A DNA stretch of 64,000 nt, taken from positions 1 through 64,000 of IMG/VR virus record IMGVR_UViG_3300020196_000016; one strand, written 5' to 3'. Made by a program: the position numbers and the translations under genes. Under the pieces are notes generated by a model. That model searched no databases. It was not told the origin of the DNA and worked only from the letters and a program-made list of their open reading frames with translations. The DNA is from a virus. This document shows positions 28,946 through 36,918 of the stretch, one piece after another (position 1 is the stretch's first letter; each line of letters opens with the position of its first letter).

Positions 28946-29278
28946 TTATTCTTTATCTCCAAACTTTTTCTTTAATCTTTCGTATTCTTTCTTATCTTTT
29001 TCTTCTTTGTGTTGTTTTAGTTTATTTTTAAACCTTTTTGTTTTTTCTAACTCTTTCATTCTTTTTTGGTATTCTTTATCTGTTTCTTCTCTATAACCTT
29101 TTATATGCCATTCTGCTGTTAGGTAGTCATCATCACTATACCAATCAACTATTAAATCGGTCCATTCACCTTTTGTTTCTGCTTCTTTTGCGGATTGAAG
29201 AGAAGAAATAAGATTATCAATACCATCATCAGGATGGATAGTTCTGAATATATCATATACACGAATTTTATTGCTCAT
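28946..29278 (-). CDS. Hypothetical protein with Lys/Glu-rich tail
   Basis: 110 residues. Globular first half (Y-D-I-F-R-T-I-H-P-D-D-G and W-T-D-L-I-V-D-W-Y), then a highly charged helix K-R-F-K-N-K-L-K-Q-H-K-E-E-K-D-K-K. No family recognised. Confidence 0.6.
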   Translation of the reverse strand: MSNKIRVYDIFRTIHPDDGIDNLISSLQSAKEAETKGEWTDLIVDWYSDDDYLTAEWHIKGYREETDKEYQKRMKELEKTKRFKNKLKQHKEEKDKKEYERLKKKFGDKE

Positions 29279-29287
29279 TCTTTATCC

Positions 29288-29482
29288 TCAATAATCATAT
29301 ACTTTACTGATATTAATAAACCATAAATCAAGTTCAGTTATTTCAAGAGCATCATAATAAAACCTATTAAAACCAAGATGTTCCTTTCTTCGGAATTGTT
29401 TTGGAACATAGGTAATACAATAGTTCCAGTTATTGTGTGTAATACCGAAATATTGTTGTTTTATAGAACCAATAAGCTTCAT
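29288..29482 (-). CDS. Hypothetical small protein
   Basis: 64 residues: Y-F-G-I-T-H-N-N-W-N-Y-C-I-T-Y-V and Y-D-A-L-E-I-T-E-L-D-L-W-F. GAGGATAAAG supplies the SD. Function unknown. Confidence 0.55.
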   Translation of the reverse strand: MKLIGSIKQQYFGITHNNWNYCITYVPKQFRRKEHLGFNRFYYDALEITELDLWFINISKVYDY

Positions 29483-29491
29483 TCTTTATCC

Positions 29492-29701
29492 TCAATCATA
29501 ATCCGGATAAGTCCAGATAAGCCAATAATCGCTATAATTTGTTACTCCCGACCAAGTGTTCTTTTTATGAGGGGGAATAAGAACAAATCTTGCACATTCA
29601 ATCTTATTAGTCCATTCGGCAAATTCTTCAAGAGTATCAAATTCAAAAATTTCATCTTCTGGAATATTACCATAACCATTATTAGCAAAAGTAAATTTCA
29701 T
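29492..29701 (-). CDS. Hypothetical small protein
   Basis: 69 residues: M-K-F-T-F-A-N-N-G-Y-G-N-I-P-E-D and Y-S-D-Y-W-L-I-W-T-Y-P-D. It ends in the same Y-D-x-D-style tail as 29,482. Upstream tiny gene stops as ATGA over its start. Confidence 0.55.
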   Translation of the reverse strand: MKFTFANNGYGNIPEDEIFEFDTLEEFAEWTNKIECARFVLIPPHKKNTWSGVTNYSDYWLIWTYPDYD

Positions 29702-29766
29702 TCTTTATCCTTTTTCAACGGGCAAGTATTACATACACAGAACATCCCATCAGGTTTTTTCATCAT
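29698..29766 (-). CDS. Possible 22-residue Cys-rich peptide
   Basis: M-M-K-K-P-D-G-M-F-C-V-C-N-T-C-P-L-K-K-D-K-E. Its three Cys could bind a metal ion. It starts inside the upstream gene and ends ATGA over the next start, the operon's usual coupling. Its SD is weak. Confidence 0.42.
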   Translation of the reverse strand: MMKKPDGMFCVCNTCPLKKDKE

Positions 29767-30034
29767 ACTGAATACATAAACCATATTGGTGACATTCTTT
29801 CATTTTCTTATCAAATTCAGTTTCCACTCTATCTCTAATGGTATTTAAATCTACCGGCGTATGTTCCAATGTAGCATTAAAAAGATAAGACGGATATAGA
29901 TCTGAATATTTAAAGTTTGTTCCACACTCTTCGTTGATTATTTCTACAAATTTACCGAATGAAATATCACCAGTCAAGTATTTTTGTAGAGGACCATTAA
30001 TAAAAGATTTAATAAGTTCTTCTTTGTTCTTCAT
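29750..30034 (-). CDS. Hypothetical small protein
   Basis: 94 residues: F-G-K-F-V-E-I-I-N-E-E-C-G-T-N and V-D-L-N-T-I-R-D-R-V-E-T-E-F-D. Helical. Coupled by ATGA to the GTG gene upstream. No family recognised. Confidence 0.58.
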   Translation of the reverse strand: MKNKEELIKSFINGPLQKYLTGDISFGKFVEIINEECGTNFKYSDLYPSYLFNATLEHTPVDLNTIRDRVETEFDKKMKECHQYGLCIQYDEKT

Positions 30035-30186
30035 TCTCCACCATATTCCTTTGAAAGTTTATACTTATCTCCACTTTTCTCTATGATACCAAGTTGTTGA
30101 AGAAACTTCAACCTTTCTTCAAGAGATAGTTTTTTAAATGTTTCTAAACCTTTTAGGTTTTTTTGGTATAGTTCTTCTTTATTCAC
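30031..30186 (-). CDS. Small helical protein with GTG start
   Basis: 51 residues: L-K-G-L-E-T-F-K-K-L-S-L-E-E-R-L-K-F-L-Q-Q-L then a beta-turn and Y-G-G-E. SD GGTGAAAT lies just before GTG, and the stop overlaps the next ATG. It may be a small helix-turn-helix. Confidence 0.55.
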   Translation of the reverse strand: MNKEELYQKNLKGLETFKKLSLEERLKFLQQLGIIEKSGDKYKLSKEYGGE

Positions 30187-30193
30187 ATTTCAC

Positions 30194-30234
30194 CAAAAAA
30201 GAATATAGGTGTAGATTTTTCACCACACCTATAT
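30194..30234 (-). terminator. Rho-independent terminator
   Basis: Leftward ATATAGGTGT, loop, ACACCTATAT, then TCTTTTTT. It ends the transcript of the 30,589 gene and insulates the small-gene operon that follows. Confidence 0.75.
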
Positions 30235-30274
30235 CCTATATCAATTTTGAATCAACCCAGAAAGCAAAATGCTA

Positions 30275-30589
30275 TCAGGGTGAAGGTGAAGAACTCTCCG
30301 ATGCCACACGATTGTTTTGATCGTTCTGTTCAACGGAAGATACATTCTCCGATGACGAGTTCGTAGGGGAAGCGACAATACCATAGATTTCATTGAAATC
30401 ACTCCGCTTGAAAACACGAGAAGGACGACCGGGCTTTCCTGACTTCACCATAGCAATAGCTTCAATGTTCTTTTCATTAAACTTTTTCTGGATTGTTAGT
30501 CGTGTATGACCTGAAATCTTTTCAGCTTCATCAAGAGTGATCATTGTTTCATTCATATCACTCATTACGATTGTTGGAATCTTACTCAT
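30275..30589 (-). CDS. Helix-turn-helix DNA-binding protein
   Basis: 104 residues from ATG at 30,589, AAAGGAG upstream. I-T-L-D-E-A-E-K-I-S-G-H-T-R-L-T-I-Q-K-K-F is an excisionase/MerR-like helix-turn-helix, followed by the AT-hook-like K-S-G-K-P-G-R-P-S-R and F-K-R-S-D-F. The C terminus is a Ser/Asn-rich tail. With its own promoter and terminator it is a monocistronic regulator, target unknown. Confidence 0.72.
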   Translation of the reverse strand: MSKIPTIVMSDMNETMITLDEAEKISGHTRLTIQKKFNEKNIEAIAMVKSGKPGRPSRVFKRSDFNEIYGIVASPTNSSSENVSSVEQNDQNNRVASESSSPSP

Positions 30590-30632
30590 ATTATTTCTCC
30601 TTTGTTTTAGCAATCACAACTCTGGCAGATCA

Positions 30633-30661
30633 ATTTTAGCATGATCCTTGCTGGCTGTCAA
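30633..30661 (-). promoter_or_regulatory. Sigma-70 promoter of 30,589 gene
   Basis: Leftward TTGACA, 17 bp spacer with GGATCATGC, TAAAAT. Confidence 0.72.
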
Positions 30662-30662
30662 A

Positions 30663-30884
30663 CTAACCGTCAGCGATCTTATCAAGTGTATGCGGGAAGT
30701 GTTGGCCTTCTTTTTCCAATCTTTGCCAAAGAACAACAACATGATTATTTAGAACTTGAATCACAACACCAACATCATCCATATATGGAATATCTTTTGC
30801 TGGTGCTCTAATACCAACTTTCCTCAAATCATCATACGGCTTCAATCTTACAAGACAACCAACATGAAAATGTGTCTTCACCAT
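30663..30884 (-). CDS. GDL-family small protein
   Basis: 73 residues: H-V-G-C-L-V-R-L (Cys for Asp), D-V-G-V-V-I-Q-V and V-V-V-L-W-Q-R-L. No P-V-x-K. It lies downstream of the VWA gene. Confidence 0.65.
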   Translation of the reverse strand: MVKTHFHVGCLVRLKPYDDLRKVGIRAPAKDIPYMDDVGVVIQVLNNHVVVLWQRLEKEGQHFPHTLDKIADG

Positions 30885-30953
30885 ACGGTATTCCTTGGAA
30901 CAGAGATAAGGAAAGTGGAGCGTTGTTTAGACGCTCCACAATCCATTACACGA

Positions 30954-32219
30954 TTACTTACGCTGCTTCACTTCAACAGCGATAACCCGTTCATTGGTCT
31001 TGAAGTACGGGTTTCGTGCATTATCTTCGTCAGTCATCCACATACGCTGACACTTTGACGGAATAGGCTTGGGAGCACACATATCGGTCAAGATAATATG
31101 ACCGTCAAAGTTCCGCTCATTCACAAATTTGGTGGGAGTATCAAAGTTCGTACCACCACAAAGAACACGCTCTGCCTTCTTCTTTTGACCCTTCTTCCAA
31201 ACATAAACCTTATCTTCGGCAACACCATCATCAAATGGAATAACCGTGAACTCTGCAAGTTCAGCCAGATTATCAAGTTCAGCAAAGAACGTGATAAGCA
31301 TATTATCACTCACAGAACCCGACTGGTCAATACTGATCGCAATCTTTGCAGTACGATTCGTCTTGCGACCCGCATGAATATACGGGAAACGACGATTGAT
31401 CTTGCGAACACTATTCTGCTTATCTGCCTTCTGGCTGGTTTTGATAAAATACCGCAAGACCTTCTTCCAGTCAACCTTGGATTGAAGACGCTTGATAATA
31501 TCCTTACGCATGGACTGTGAGATCGTACCCCACGAACCAGAACGATTAGCCTCGTTTGCAGCTTCATTCATAGCTTGACGCAAACGCTCCTTTGCGAGTT
31601 CACGCACTTCTTGTGGAATGGGATTCTTTCCATCTTCACCCCATCCTTCATGGTCGTCAAAGCCACTACCATTACCTTCACCATCTTGTGGCTGTCCGCT
31701 TCCACCACCACCTTCACCATTACCTTGGCCTTCACCTTGACCATTACCTTGACCTTGTTCCTCTTGCTTTTCCTTGATCTTGTCAAAGTAAAAGTCAGCG
31801 GATTCACCGCGAACAAAATCAGGATATGGTGCCTTGCCGGGAAGCAAACACATATCCCAAAGATTCTTAATAGAATCCTTACATTCCTTTGGAAAAATCT
31901 CGCTGTTGATCGCAAGATCAGTAGCATGATTCCACATACGCATTTGCGACTTATCAGGCATACGTCCCGTGACGTGTTCCAGAATAAGATGCATGAACTC
32001 GTGCTTCAACACGATCATAACTTCTTCATCACTCAACTTCTCAAAGAAGTCAGGATTGTAAAGCATCTCAAAGGTTCCCGAATCCGGGTTAATACAAACA
32101 CCGGCAGTCGGAATCCTATTGGTGGGATACTTTTCAATATGACGAGAAAGAGCCGCATAAAACGGTTCTTCCTTGAGATAACGAGCAAGATGACGATTCA
32201 GATCATAGTTAGACGACAT
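30954..32219 (-). CDS. VWA-type protein with putative metallopeptidase domain (DUF2201-like/CobT-like)
   Basis: 421 residues from ATG at 32,219. H-E-F-M-H-L-I-L-E-H (about residue 86) is an HExxH site in the first domain. A Gly/Glu/Gln-rich linker follows (~190-250). The C-terminal VWA-like domain has S-I-D-Q-S-G-S-V-S for D-x-S-x-S and G-G-T-N-F-D-T-P and I-L-T-D-M for the other ligands. Such proteins pair with MoxR/CobS-type ATPases; one lies at 34,767-35,828 in the same orientation. Probably a remodelling or protease complex. Confidence 0.85.
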   Translation of the reverse strand: MSSNYDLNRHLARYLKEEPFYAALSRHIEKYPTNRIPTAGVCINPDSGTFEMLYNPDFFEKLSDEEVMIVLKHEFMHLILEHVTGRMPDKSQMRMWNHATDLAINSEIFPKECKDSIKNLWDMCLLPGKAPYPDFVRGESADFYFDKIKEKQEEQGQGNGQGEGQGNGEGGGGSGQPQDGEGNGSGFDDHEGWGEDGKNPIPQEVRELAKERLRQAMNEAANEANRSGSWGTISQSMRKDIIKRLQSKVDWKKVLRYFIKTSQKADKQNSVRKINRRFPYIHAGRKTNRTAKIAISIDQSGSVSDNMLITFFAELDNLAELAEFTVIPFDDGVAEDKVYVWKKGQKKKAERVLCGGTNFDTPTKFVNERNFDGHIILTDMCAPKPIPSKCQRMWMTDEDNARNPYFKTNERVIAVEVKQRK

Positions 32220-32271
32220 TGTCTTTATCCTATTGTTGCGGGTTTCTATCTGTGATCTACTGCCAGCCCCT

Positions 32272-32300
32272 ATCATAACACGGCACGGGAAAAAAGGCAA
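32272..32300 (-). promoter_or_regulatory. Sigma-70 promoter of VWA gene
   Basis: Leftward TTGCCT, 17 bp spacer, TATGAT. Confidence 0.65.
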
Positions 32301-32324
32301 GCAGATTGTTCGGTTGTTATATAG

Positions 32325-32483
32325 TTATTCTTCGTCCGCTTCTGGATCTACTGGATGACCATACTGTTGAAGCACATTTTCAGCAATAGCCATAATAATA
32401 TCTAATGCTTCTGCTGAAGAATATGTTTCATCCTGTGCAACTTTAAAAATTTCCTGCAATGTTTCTACAACATCATCTTCCAT
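32325..32483 (-). CDS. Hypothetical small acidic protein
   Basis: 52 residues from ATG at 32,483 (GGAGGAATAAT upstream). L-Q-E-I-F-K-V-A-Q-D-E-T and helix A-L-D-I-I-M-A-I-A-E-N-V. Ends acidic. No family recognised. Confidence 0.6.
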   Translation of the reverse strand: MEDDVVETLQEIFKVAQDETYSSAEALDIIMAIAENVLQQYGHPVDPEADEE

Positions 32484-32484
32484 A

Positions 32485-32673
32485 TTATTCCTCCAATAGT
32501 TTGGGTTTATTGAAATTAGTATCAAAAAAAACAGTTTTATTTATTCTTTGTAATAAAACTACTACTTGCATATTGCCGTAATAATCTACTATTTCTTCAA
32601 TAACAAATCCTAATTCTTTTTTACCGTCATACTTTATTTCAACTAGTTTATGCAGATATTTAGATTTCTTCAT
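32485..32673 (-). CDS. GDL-like small protein
   Basis: 62 residues from ATG at 32,673. K-L-V-E-I-K-Y-D-G-K-K-E-L-G-F-V-I-E and M-Q-V-V-V-L-L-Q have the strand pattern of the GDL family without V-G-D-L. It starts 2 bp from the tRNA-Ile gene, so it is probably released by tRNA processing. Confidence 0.5.
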   Translation of the reverse strand: MKKSKYLHKLVEIKYDGKKELGFVIEEIVDYYGNMQVVVLLQRINKTVFFDTNFNKPKLLEE

Positions 32674-32675
32674 AG

Positions 32676-32752
32676 TGGTAGACCAGGTGGGAGTTGCACC
32701 CACGACATTCCGCTTATAAGACGGACTCTCTAACTAACTGAGATACTGGTCC
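32676..32752 (-). tRNA. tRNA-Ile(UAU)
   Basis: 77 nt with full cloverleaf and encoded CCA. Acceptor GGACCAG/CTGGTCT (first pair G-U), T arm GTGGG-TGCAACT-CCCAC. The anticodon loop C-T-T-A-T-A-A gives UAU for codon AUA, frequent in AT-rich genes. Confidence 0.88.
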
Positions 32753-32755
32753 ATA

Positions 32756-33034
32756 TTATAGTTTGTGATAGTTGAAATAAAACTTTTCAAGATCAGTTGT
32801 GTAAATACATTTCATTTTCTGTGAATAGCATTGTACCAACTTTACATCTTTAAGAACATTTACATTTTGCGGAGATACAAGACCCATTACAATAACAACA
32901 TCATCTTTTTCCATTCTAATCAATTCAAAATTATTAGACGGCTTCAAGATATTATATTCATTATGACGAATCCAGAAAGAGCCGGGACAAACACTATTCT
33001 GGAAAGTGCTTTTCATTCTATTCTTGCGTCCCAT
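32756..33034 (-). CDS. Hypothetical small protein
   Basis: 92 residues: basic start G-R-K-N-R-M-K-S, then strands D-D-V-V-I-V-M-G-L-V and V-K-L-V-Q-C-Y-S. It ends 3 bp before the tRNA-Ile gene. A PDZ/SH3-like small beta fold is conceivable. Function unknown. Confidence 0.6.
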   Translation of the reverse strand: MGRKNRMKSTFQNSVCPGSFWIRHNEYNILKPSNNFELIRMEKDDVVIVMGLVSPQNVNVLKDVKLVQCYSQKMKCIYTTDLEKFYFNYHKL

Positions 33035-33041
33035 ATATCAC

Positions 33042-33275
33042 CTATTTTGCTACTGGATATACAATAACTTCTTTGTTTCTTACCCAATCATTTAGCAAAG
33101 AAAAGCCGACTTTATTATCTTTTGTCTGATCGTAATTATCATAATATTCCCAATGAAAAAGATAATATCCTCCACCATACCAATCATTGTTATTGATTCT
33201 ATCAATTATAACACCATTGTATACCAGAAACATTGGATTGTTGACTATCACTAAATCGCCAACATCATATTTCAT
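33042..33275 (-). CDS. GDL-family small protein
   Basis: 77 residues: Y-D-V-G-D-L-V-I, Y-N-G-V-I-I-D-R and Y-L-F-H-W, ending I-V-Y-P-V-A-K. The ATG overlaps the upstream stop as ATGA, so the start MKYDVG is chosen. Confidence 0.72.
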   Translation of the reverse strand: MKYDVGDLVIVNNPMFLVYNGVIIDRINNNDWYGGGYYLFHWEYYDNYDQTKDNKVGFSLLNDWVRNKEVIVYPVAK

Positions 33276-33481
33276 ACAGAAATAACTTTCCACTTTCCGA
33301 ACTTGATAAGTTGCTTGATTGTGGATGGATCAGCACCCCACTCTTTATGATCTCCAACATTCCAAAGCATAATATAGTGATACAGCTTATCGTCCGGGAC
33401 ACGAAGAACAACACCGGTACCACCAGTATCACTTTGGATCAAATCACCAACTTTGATATTGAGATTATTGTTTTCAGTCAT
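33272..33481 (-). CDS. GDL-family small protein
   Basis: 69 residues from MTENNN: I-K-V-G-D-L-I, T-G-V-V-L-R-V and Y-I-M-L-W. C terminus W-K-V-I-S-V. Coupled to the paralog above. Confidence 0.72.
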   Translation of the reverse strand: MTENNNLNIKVGDLIQSDTGGTGVVLRVPDDKLYHYIMLWNVGDHKEWGADPSTIKQLIKFGKWKVISV

Positions 33482-33494
33482 ATTTAACCCAATA

Positions 33495-33833
33495 TTAGAA
33501 GTCAAAATCAAGAGAGCGATTCAAACGAATATTAAACGGAGTTTCCCAAGTTCCCTTTGATGTATAATCATTATCATCTTCACCAAGAACGTGATATGAA
33601 TAATCATCTTGATTAAGATCTTCAAGTTCTTCAATAAATTCATTTACTGCCTTGACTTCCGGATAATCATCATACCACTTTACATCGTGAAACTCAACAA
33701 GTTTCCAGCCATTACATTCATGAATCTTGGAACCATCAATAAAGTTAGCAGCAACACGATCTTCCATTGTCTTGATAAGTTCAGAGAACCTTTCATCTTT
33801 GAGAGCAAGAAGAACATCACTACGATAACCCAT
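33495..33833 (-). CDS. Conserved phage protein (M-G-Y-R-S-D-V start)
   Basis: 112 residues from ATG at 33,833, SD CGGAGATAAT. The start M-G-Y-R-S-D-V-L-L-A-L and V-E-F-H-D-V-K-W-Y are seen in many phage proteins of unknown role. Middle acidic loop D-L-N-Q-D-D-Y-S. Function unknown. Confidence 0.68.
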   Translation of the reverse strand: MGYRSDVLLALKDERFSELIKTMEDRVAANFIDGSKIHECNGWKLVEFHDVKWYDDYPEVKAVNEFIEELEDLNQDDYSYHVLGEDDNDYTSKGTWETPFNIRLNRSLDFDF

Positions 33834-34039
33834 ATTATCTCCGGTAGTTAGTGTTAAAGAAATGGTGGATATATCTAACGCTTTCCACCGAAACGTCTTA
33901 CCAGATATGGTATAATGATATAACGCCAAAGACACTTGACGGGAGAACACAATAATGTAGCCTACTATGCTAGTTGACTCCTATTCACATAGTAAGTATC
34001 ATAAACACAGTCATGTCATAATCATGCTCATGTTTATAC

Positions 34040-34125
34040 TGGTGCCGAGAGTGGGACTTGAACCCACAAGATATTGCTATCAGAAGTTTTTGAGACTTCC
34101 GTGTATACCATTCCACCATCTCGGC
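34040..34125 (-). tRNA. tRNA-Leu(CAA)
   Basis: 86 nt class II tRNA with a long variable arm. Acceptor GCCGAGA/TCTCGGC, encoded CCA, T arm GTGGG-TTCAAGT-CCCAC. The anticodon stem GAAGT/ACTTC frames CAA, reading UUG. A hairpin (ACCCTATCT/AGATAGGGT) lies on its 5' side. Confidence 0.9.
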
Positions 34126-34156
34126 ATAACCCTATCTGTATAAGATAGGGTATTTT

Positions 34157-34419
34157 TTAGGCAAGAGTCAATAGGCAATTCTTAAAAATCTTTACAACAC
34201 GAATATCAGTAAAATCAACTACATCTCCACCCTCAAGAGCCACAATATTATCATCGGTTGTGAAAATCCAAGCAGCACCTTCATCACAAATAATAACATC
34301 ACCTGGCTCTGGTTCAGGAACTTATTGATTTGATTAATTTTAGTAAGCAGATCGTTATCTGCAATACTAACTCGGAATTGAATTTCTTTGAATGACTTAT
34401 TTTTTTGTTTATTGATAAT
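34157..34419 (-). pseudogene. Frameshifted small gene without a normal start codon
   Basis: Two halves in different frames read like one protein: K-S-F-K-E-I-Q-F-R-V-S-I-A...L-T-K-I-N-Q-I-N-K-F, then P-E-P-E-P-G-D-V-I-I-C-D-E-G-A-A-W-I-F-T ending L-L-T-L-A. The junction AATAAGTTCCTGAA would be in frame with one more T. An SD (AAAGGAG) stands 7 bp before ATT, where ATG is expected. Either a decayed gene, an assembly error or unusual ATT initiation plus frameshifting. Confidence 0.5.
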
Positions 34420-34433
34420 ATAATACTCCTTTG

Positions 34434-34583
34434 TTAATAATATACCGACGCCAATTCTGGCCTGACATTCTCAATAACAATCTCATCTTCTGGAACACTT
34501 ACACTAATAACTCGTTCATGCTGAACGGTATCAGTATCACCGTGAACAAAAGAAGCGAGAAGAATAAAAAACTTACTAAACAT
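34434..34583 (-). CDS. Small possibly exported protein
   Basis: 49 residues: M-F-S-K-F-F-I-L-L-A-S-F-V-H-G as a short signal-like segment, then an acidic stretch V-S-V-P-E-D-E-I-V-I-E. SD AAAGGAG precedes ATG. Its stop is next to the SD of the frameshifted gene. Confidence 0.6.
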   Translation of the reverse strand: MFSKFFILLASFVHGDTDTVQHERVISVSVPEDEIVIENVRPELASVYY

Positions 34584-34607
34584 ATCTCTTTCTCCTTTAT
34601 AATACAA

Positions 34608-34683
34608 TGGTGGATCGGGTGGGGGTCGAACCCACGACCAATAGATTAAAAGTCTACTGCTCTACCAACTGAGCTACCAATCC
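34608..34683 (-). tRNA. tRNA-Lys(UUU)
   Basis: 76 nt, canonical cloverleaf with encoded CCA. Acceptor GGATTGG/CCGATCC, D arm GCTC-AGTTGGTA-GAGC, anticodon loop C-T-T-T-T-A-A, T loop TTCGACC. Confidence 0.93.
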
Positions 34684-34715
34684 AAAAAAGAATCCGTTTT
34701 TATCACAGAACGGAT
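34684..34715 (-). terminator. Rho-independent terminator
   Basis: Leftward ATCCGTT, 10-base loop, AACGGAT, then TCTTTTTT. It separates the ATPase gene from the tRNA-Lys gene. Confidence 0.72.
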
Positions 34716-34766
34716 AAACTGTTTAGTGTTTTGCGGTTCAGAGTTTACACTAACAACTCCATTATC

Positions 34767-35828
34767 TCACTTCGGCTTCTTACCAGTCAGCAGTTCCGAA
34801 AGAAACTTGGAAGGCGAAGTTCCATCAACATTGATCTGGTGAAGAGCAGTAGTATTTTCCACCATACCCTTACCAAGAACATGCCACATCTTCATAGCAG
34901 CTTCGGAAGGCAAGCTGATGAAATACCGTGCAAGATTCTCCAACTGATCCTTGGGCATCTTCTTTGCAAGGAAACCCTTGGCCTCAATCTTATCAATAAG
35001 AGCACAATGCTCAATGATACCAAACTTCTTCACCTTATCAAACTTACCATTGACGATAACGTCTTCGGGCGTAACCTGACGATCATACTTCTCCACGAAG
35101 TCGTGAAGGGCAATCGCAGCCTCATAACCAACAAAACCAACTGCGATATTGCGAATATCCTTCATGTTGTTTTCGCTGAACATATCAGCAGAAGTCAACA
35201 CATCATTACAACGCTTCCACGAACGACGAGAAGGATACACCTTATTGGGTTCAAAGTCACCCTTATGCTCAAGGTGTTCACGATTCAGATTGATGAAATC
35301 GTAAACAAACTGATTAGTATTGTTCTTCGCCCAAGTGAGCCAATCTTCCACAGTAGGCGCAAGATCAAAGGTAGTCCACCGATCAAGTTCGGCGGGGTCC
35401 ATCTCACCAACCTGATATTGTGCTCCGCTTTCGCCACCGTTGACAGCGGCAACAATAAGCGTATCGGGATGGAGAGTATGACCGTTCAGCTTACGAGAAT
35501 CAGTAAGTTCAAAGATACCTTGACGAACTTCAATAACTGCACGATCAACTTCATCAAGGAAGAGGAGAACGGCATTATTACACGCCATCTTGAACCAGTC
35601 CGGGGGATTCCACTTGGTAGAATCACCGGAGATCACGGGCAACCCAACAAGATCACCCTCGGTCATCTGTGATGCACGGCGTTCAACAACCGGAAGATTC
35701 CTTTCCGCTGCAATCTGATACACAACTTGCGACTTGCCAATACCGTGACGACCACGGAGAAGAAGCGGCAACTTATTATCCAGAATCGGCTTAGCGATAC
35801 GGAAGAAAGTATTGAAATCGAGCTGCAT
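34767..35828 (-). CDS. MoxR/CobS-type AAA+ ATPase
   Basis: 353 residues. Walker A G-R-H-G-I-G-K-S (about residue 26), Walker B V-L-L-F-L-D-E-V-D, sensor-like A-A-V-N-G-G and arginine L-D-R-W-T-T-F. This is the AAA+ family that works with VWA proteins (CobS-CobT, MoxR, RavA-ViaA). Its likely partner is the VWA protein at 30,954-32,219, both with own promoters. Its base composition is more GC-rich than the surrounding genes. Role in phage unknown. Confidence 0.88.
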   Translation of the reverse strand: MQLDFNTFFRIAKPILDNKLPLLLRGRHGIGKSQVVYQIAAERNLPVVERRASQMTEGDLVGLPVISGDSTKWNPPDWFKMACNNAVLLFLDEVDRAVIEVRQGIFELTDSRKLNGHTLHPDTLIVAAVNGGESGAQYQVGEMDPAELDRWTTFDLAPTVEDWLTWAKNNTNQFVYDFINLNREHLEHKGDFEPNKVYPSRRSWKRCNDVLTSADMFSENNMKDIRNIAVGFVGYEAAIALHDFVEKYDRQVTPEDVIVNGKFDKVKKFGIIEHCALIDKIEAKGFLAKKMPKDQLENLARYFISLPSEAAMKMWHVLGKGMVENTTALHQINVDGTSPSKFLSELLTGKKPK

Positions 35829-35906
35829 TGTTTTCTCTCTCTAGTTTATCGTTATCTGACTTAGATCATCGTGCGGGATTGCCCGGTGATCTTTCCGACC
35901 CGTTGC

Positions 35907-35935
35907 ATCATAGCATGGATCGCGTTCGCTGTCAA
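35907..35935 (-). promoter_or_regulatory. Sigma-70 promoter of ATPase gene
   Basis: Leftward TTGACA, 17 bp spacer with GCGATCCATGC, TATGAT. GATC-containing GC-rich promoter of island type inside AT-rich sequence. Confidence 0.75.
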
Positions 35936-35972
35936 CACACACTAACTTGCTTACAGTATAAAATACAGTAAG

Positions 35973-36047
35973 TGGAGCCAACGACAGGATTTGAACCTGT
36001 ATCTCGCACATTACAAAAGTGGAGTTTTACCGTTAAACTACATTGGC
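35973..36047 (-). tRNA. tRNA-Thr(UGU), weak anticodon stem
   Basis: 75 nt. Acceptor GCCAATG/CGTTGGC, encoded TCCA end, T arm ACAGG-TTCAAAT-CCTGT. Loop T-T-T-G-T-A-A gives UGU. The anticodon stem CCACT/TGTGC has two mismatches, so the molecule may be a partly degenerate tRNA. Confidence 0.78.
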
Positions 36048-36092
36048 GTGATTGGTGTTTTTATTAAGTAGAACACCAAAACTACAATACCA

Positions 36093-36803
36093 TTACTTTT
36101 TCAAATGCTCAACAGCATAGTTAATATCTAAATGATTACCATATTCCGCACAAATACGCTGAACAACTTCTTTATCTTTCACCCATGCTTCTTCATCATC
36201 CAGATCATAGTGACCGGGAGACACAACCTTGAAACCAACGGTATTACGATACCACCGTTCGGTGGGTGCTTCTTTGCCAAGAATAAACCAATTCGGAACA
36301 TGCAAATAGTTTTCTGCAAGACGCTTGCCACCATAATCATAAACATCCAAGAACTGGATTTTTACAACTTGAGAACCACTCTCTTTGTTTGGACTTCTGA
36401 CGTCTTCAAAACTAATATCAATAACAAGAGCCATCTTGTCCTTTAGATCATAATGATAAAACCCATGATTATCATAACCAGAAGTATTATCAACACTAAC
36501 AAGAGCACCGGGAGCAATACCCTTGTCCTTCACAATATTCCTATAGAACTTACGACGATAATCTTGATTGATATCAGCAACCACAATCATATCACTCATG
36601 ATATGAGAACAGGTCTTACGATTATGACCTTCGGTGTTGCAATATGAACACTTGCGGTGTTTCCCTCTTTCCAGTCGTGCCTTTTCATTTTGAGCGGAAT
36701 AACTGTTTGGATTATTCTTGATGTATTCTTTGAGTTTGGGACAACCATTACGGTTATGACCAGATGCTCCACAATAACGACAATGAATTGAACGACGATA
36801 CAT
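36093..36803 (-). CDS. Double zinc-knuckle protein
   Basis: 236 residues with two CCHC knuckles: C-R-Y-C-G-A-S-G-H-N-R-N-G-C (residues 8-21) and C-S-Y-C-N-T-E-G-H-N-R-K-T-C (~53-66). They bind single-stranded nucleic acid. The rest includes a GDL-like A-L-V-S-V-D...M-A-L-V-I-D-I-S-F and V-K-I-Q-F-L-D. So it may combine RNA-binding knuckles with an SH3-like barrel. Own promoter at 36,862. Confidence 0.75.
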   Translation of the reverse strand: MYRRSIHCRYCGASGHNRNGCPKLKEYIKNNPNSYSAQNEKARLERGKHRKCSYCNTEGHNRKTCSHIMSDMIVVADINQDYRRKFYRNIVKDKGIAPGALVSVDNTSGYDNHGFYHYDLKDKMALVIDISFEDVRSPNKESGSQVVKIQFLDVYDYGGKRLAENYLHVPNWFILGKEAPTERWYRNTVGFKVVSPGHYDLDDEEAWVKDKEVVQRICAEYGNHLDINYAVEHLKK

Positions 36804-36861
36804 ATCGTATCCACCTTTCTACTATATTGTTTCTGCTTGTGATCTTGTGTGGGTTTCCAGC

Positions 36862-36890
36862 ATTGTATCACGAACGGTGGAAAACCGCAA
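36862..36890 (-). promoter_or_regulatory. Sigma-70 promoter of zinc-knuckle gene
   Basis: Leftward TTGCGG, 17 bp spacer, TACAAT. Confidence 0.65.
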
Positions 36891-36918
36891 GCACAAAGAT
36901 CGGTTATTGTATTATTAC

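Noticed and set aside
34731-35672. Long rightward ORF of 313 codons
   Set aside because: It is the antisense shadow of the MoxR/CobS-type ATPase, whose Walker motifs are clear on the minus strand.
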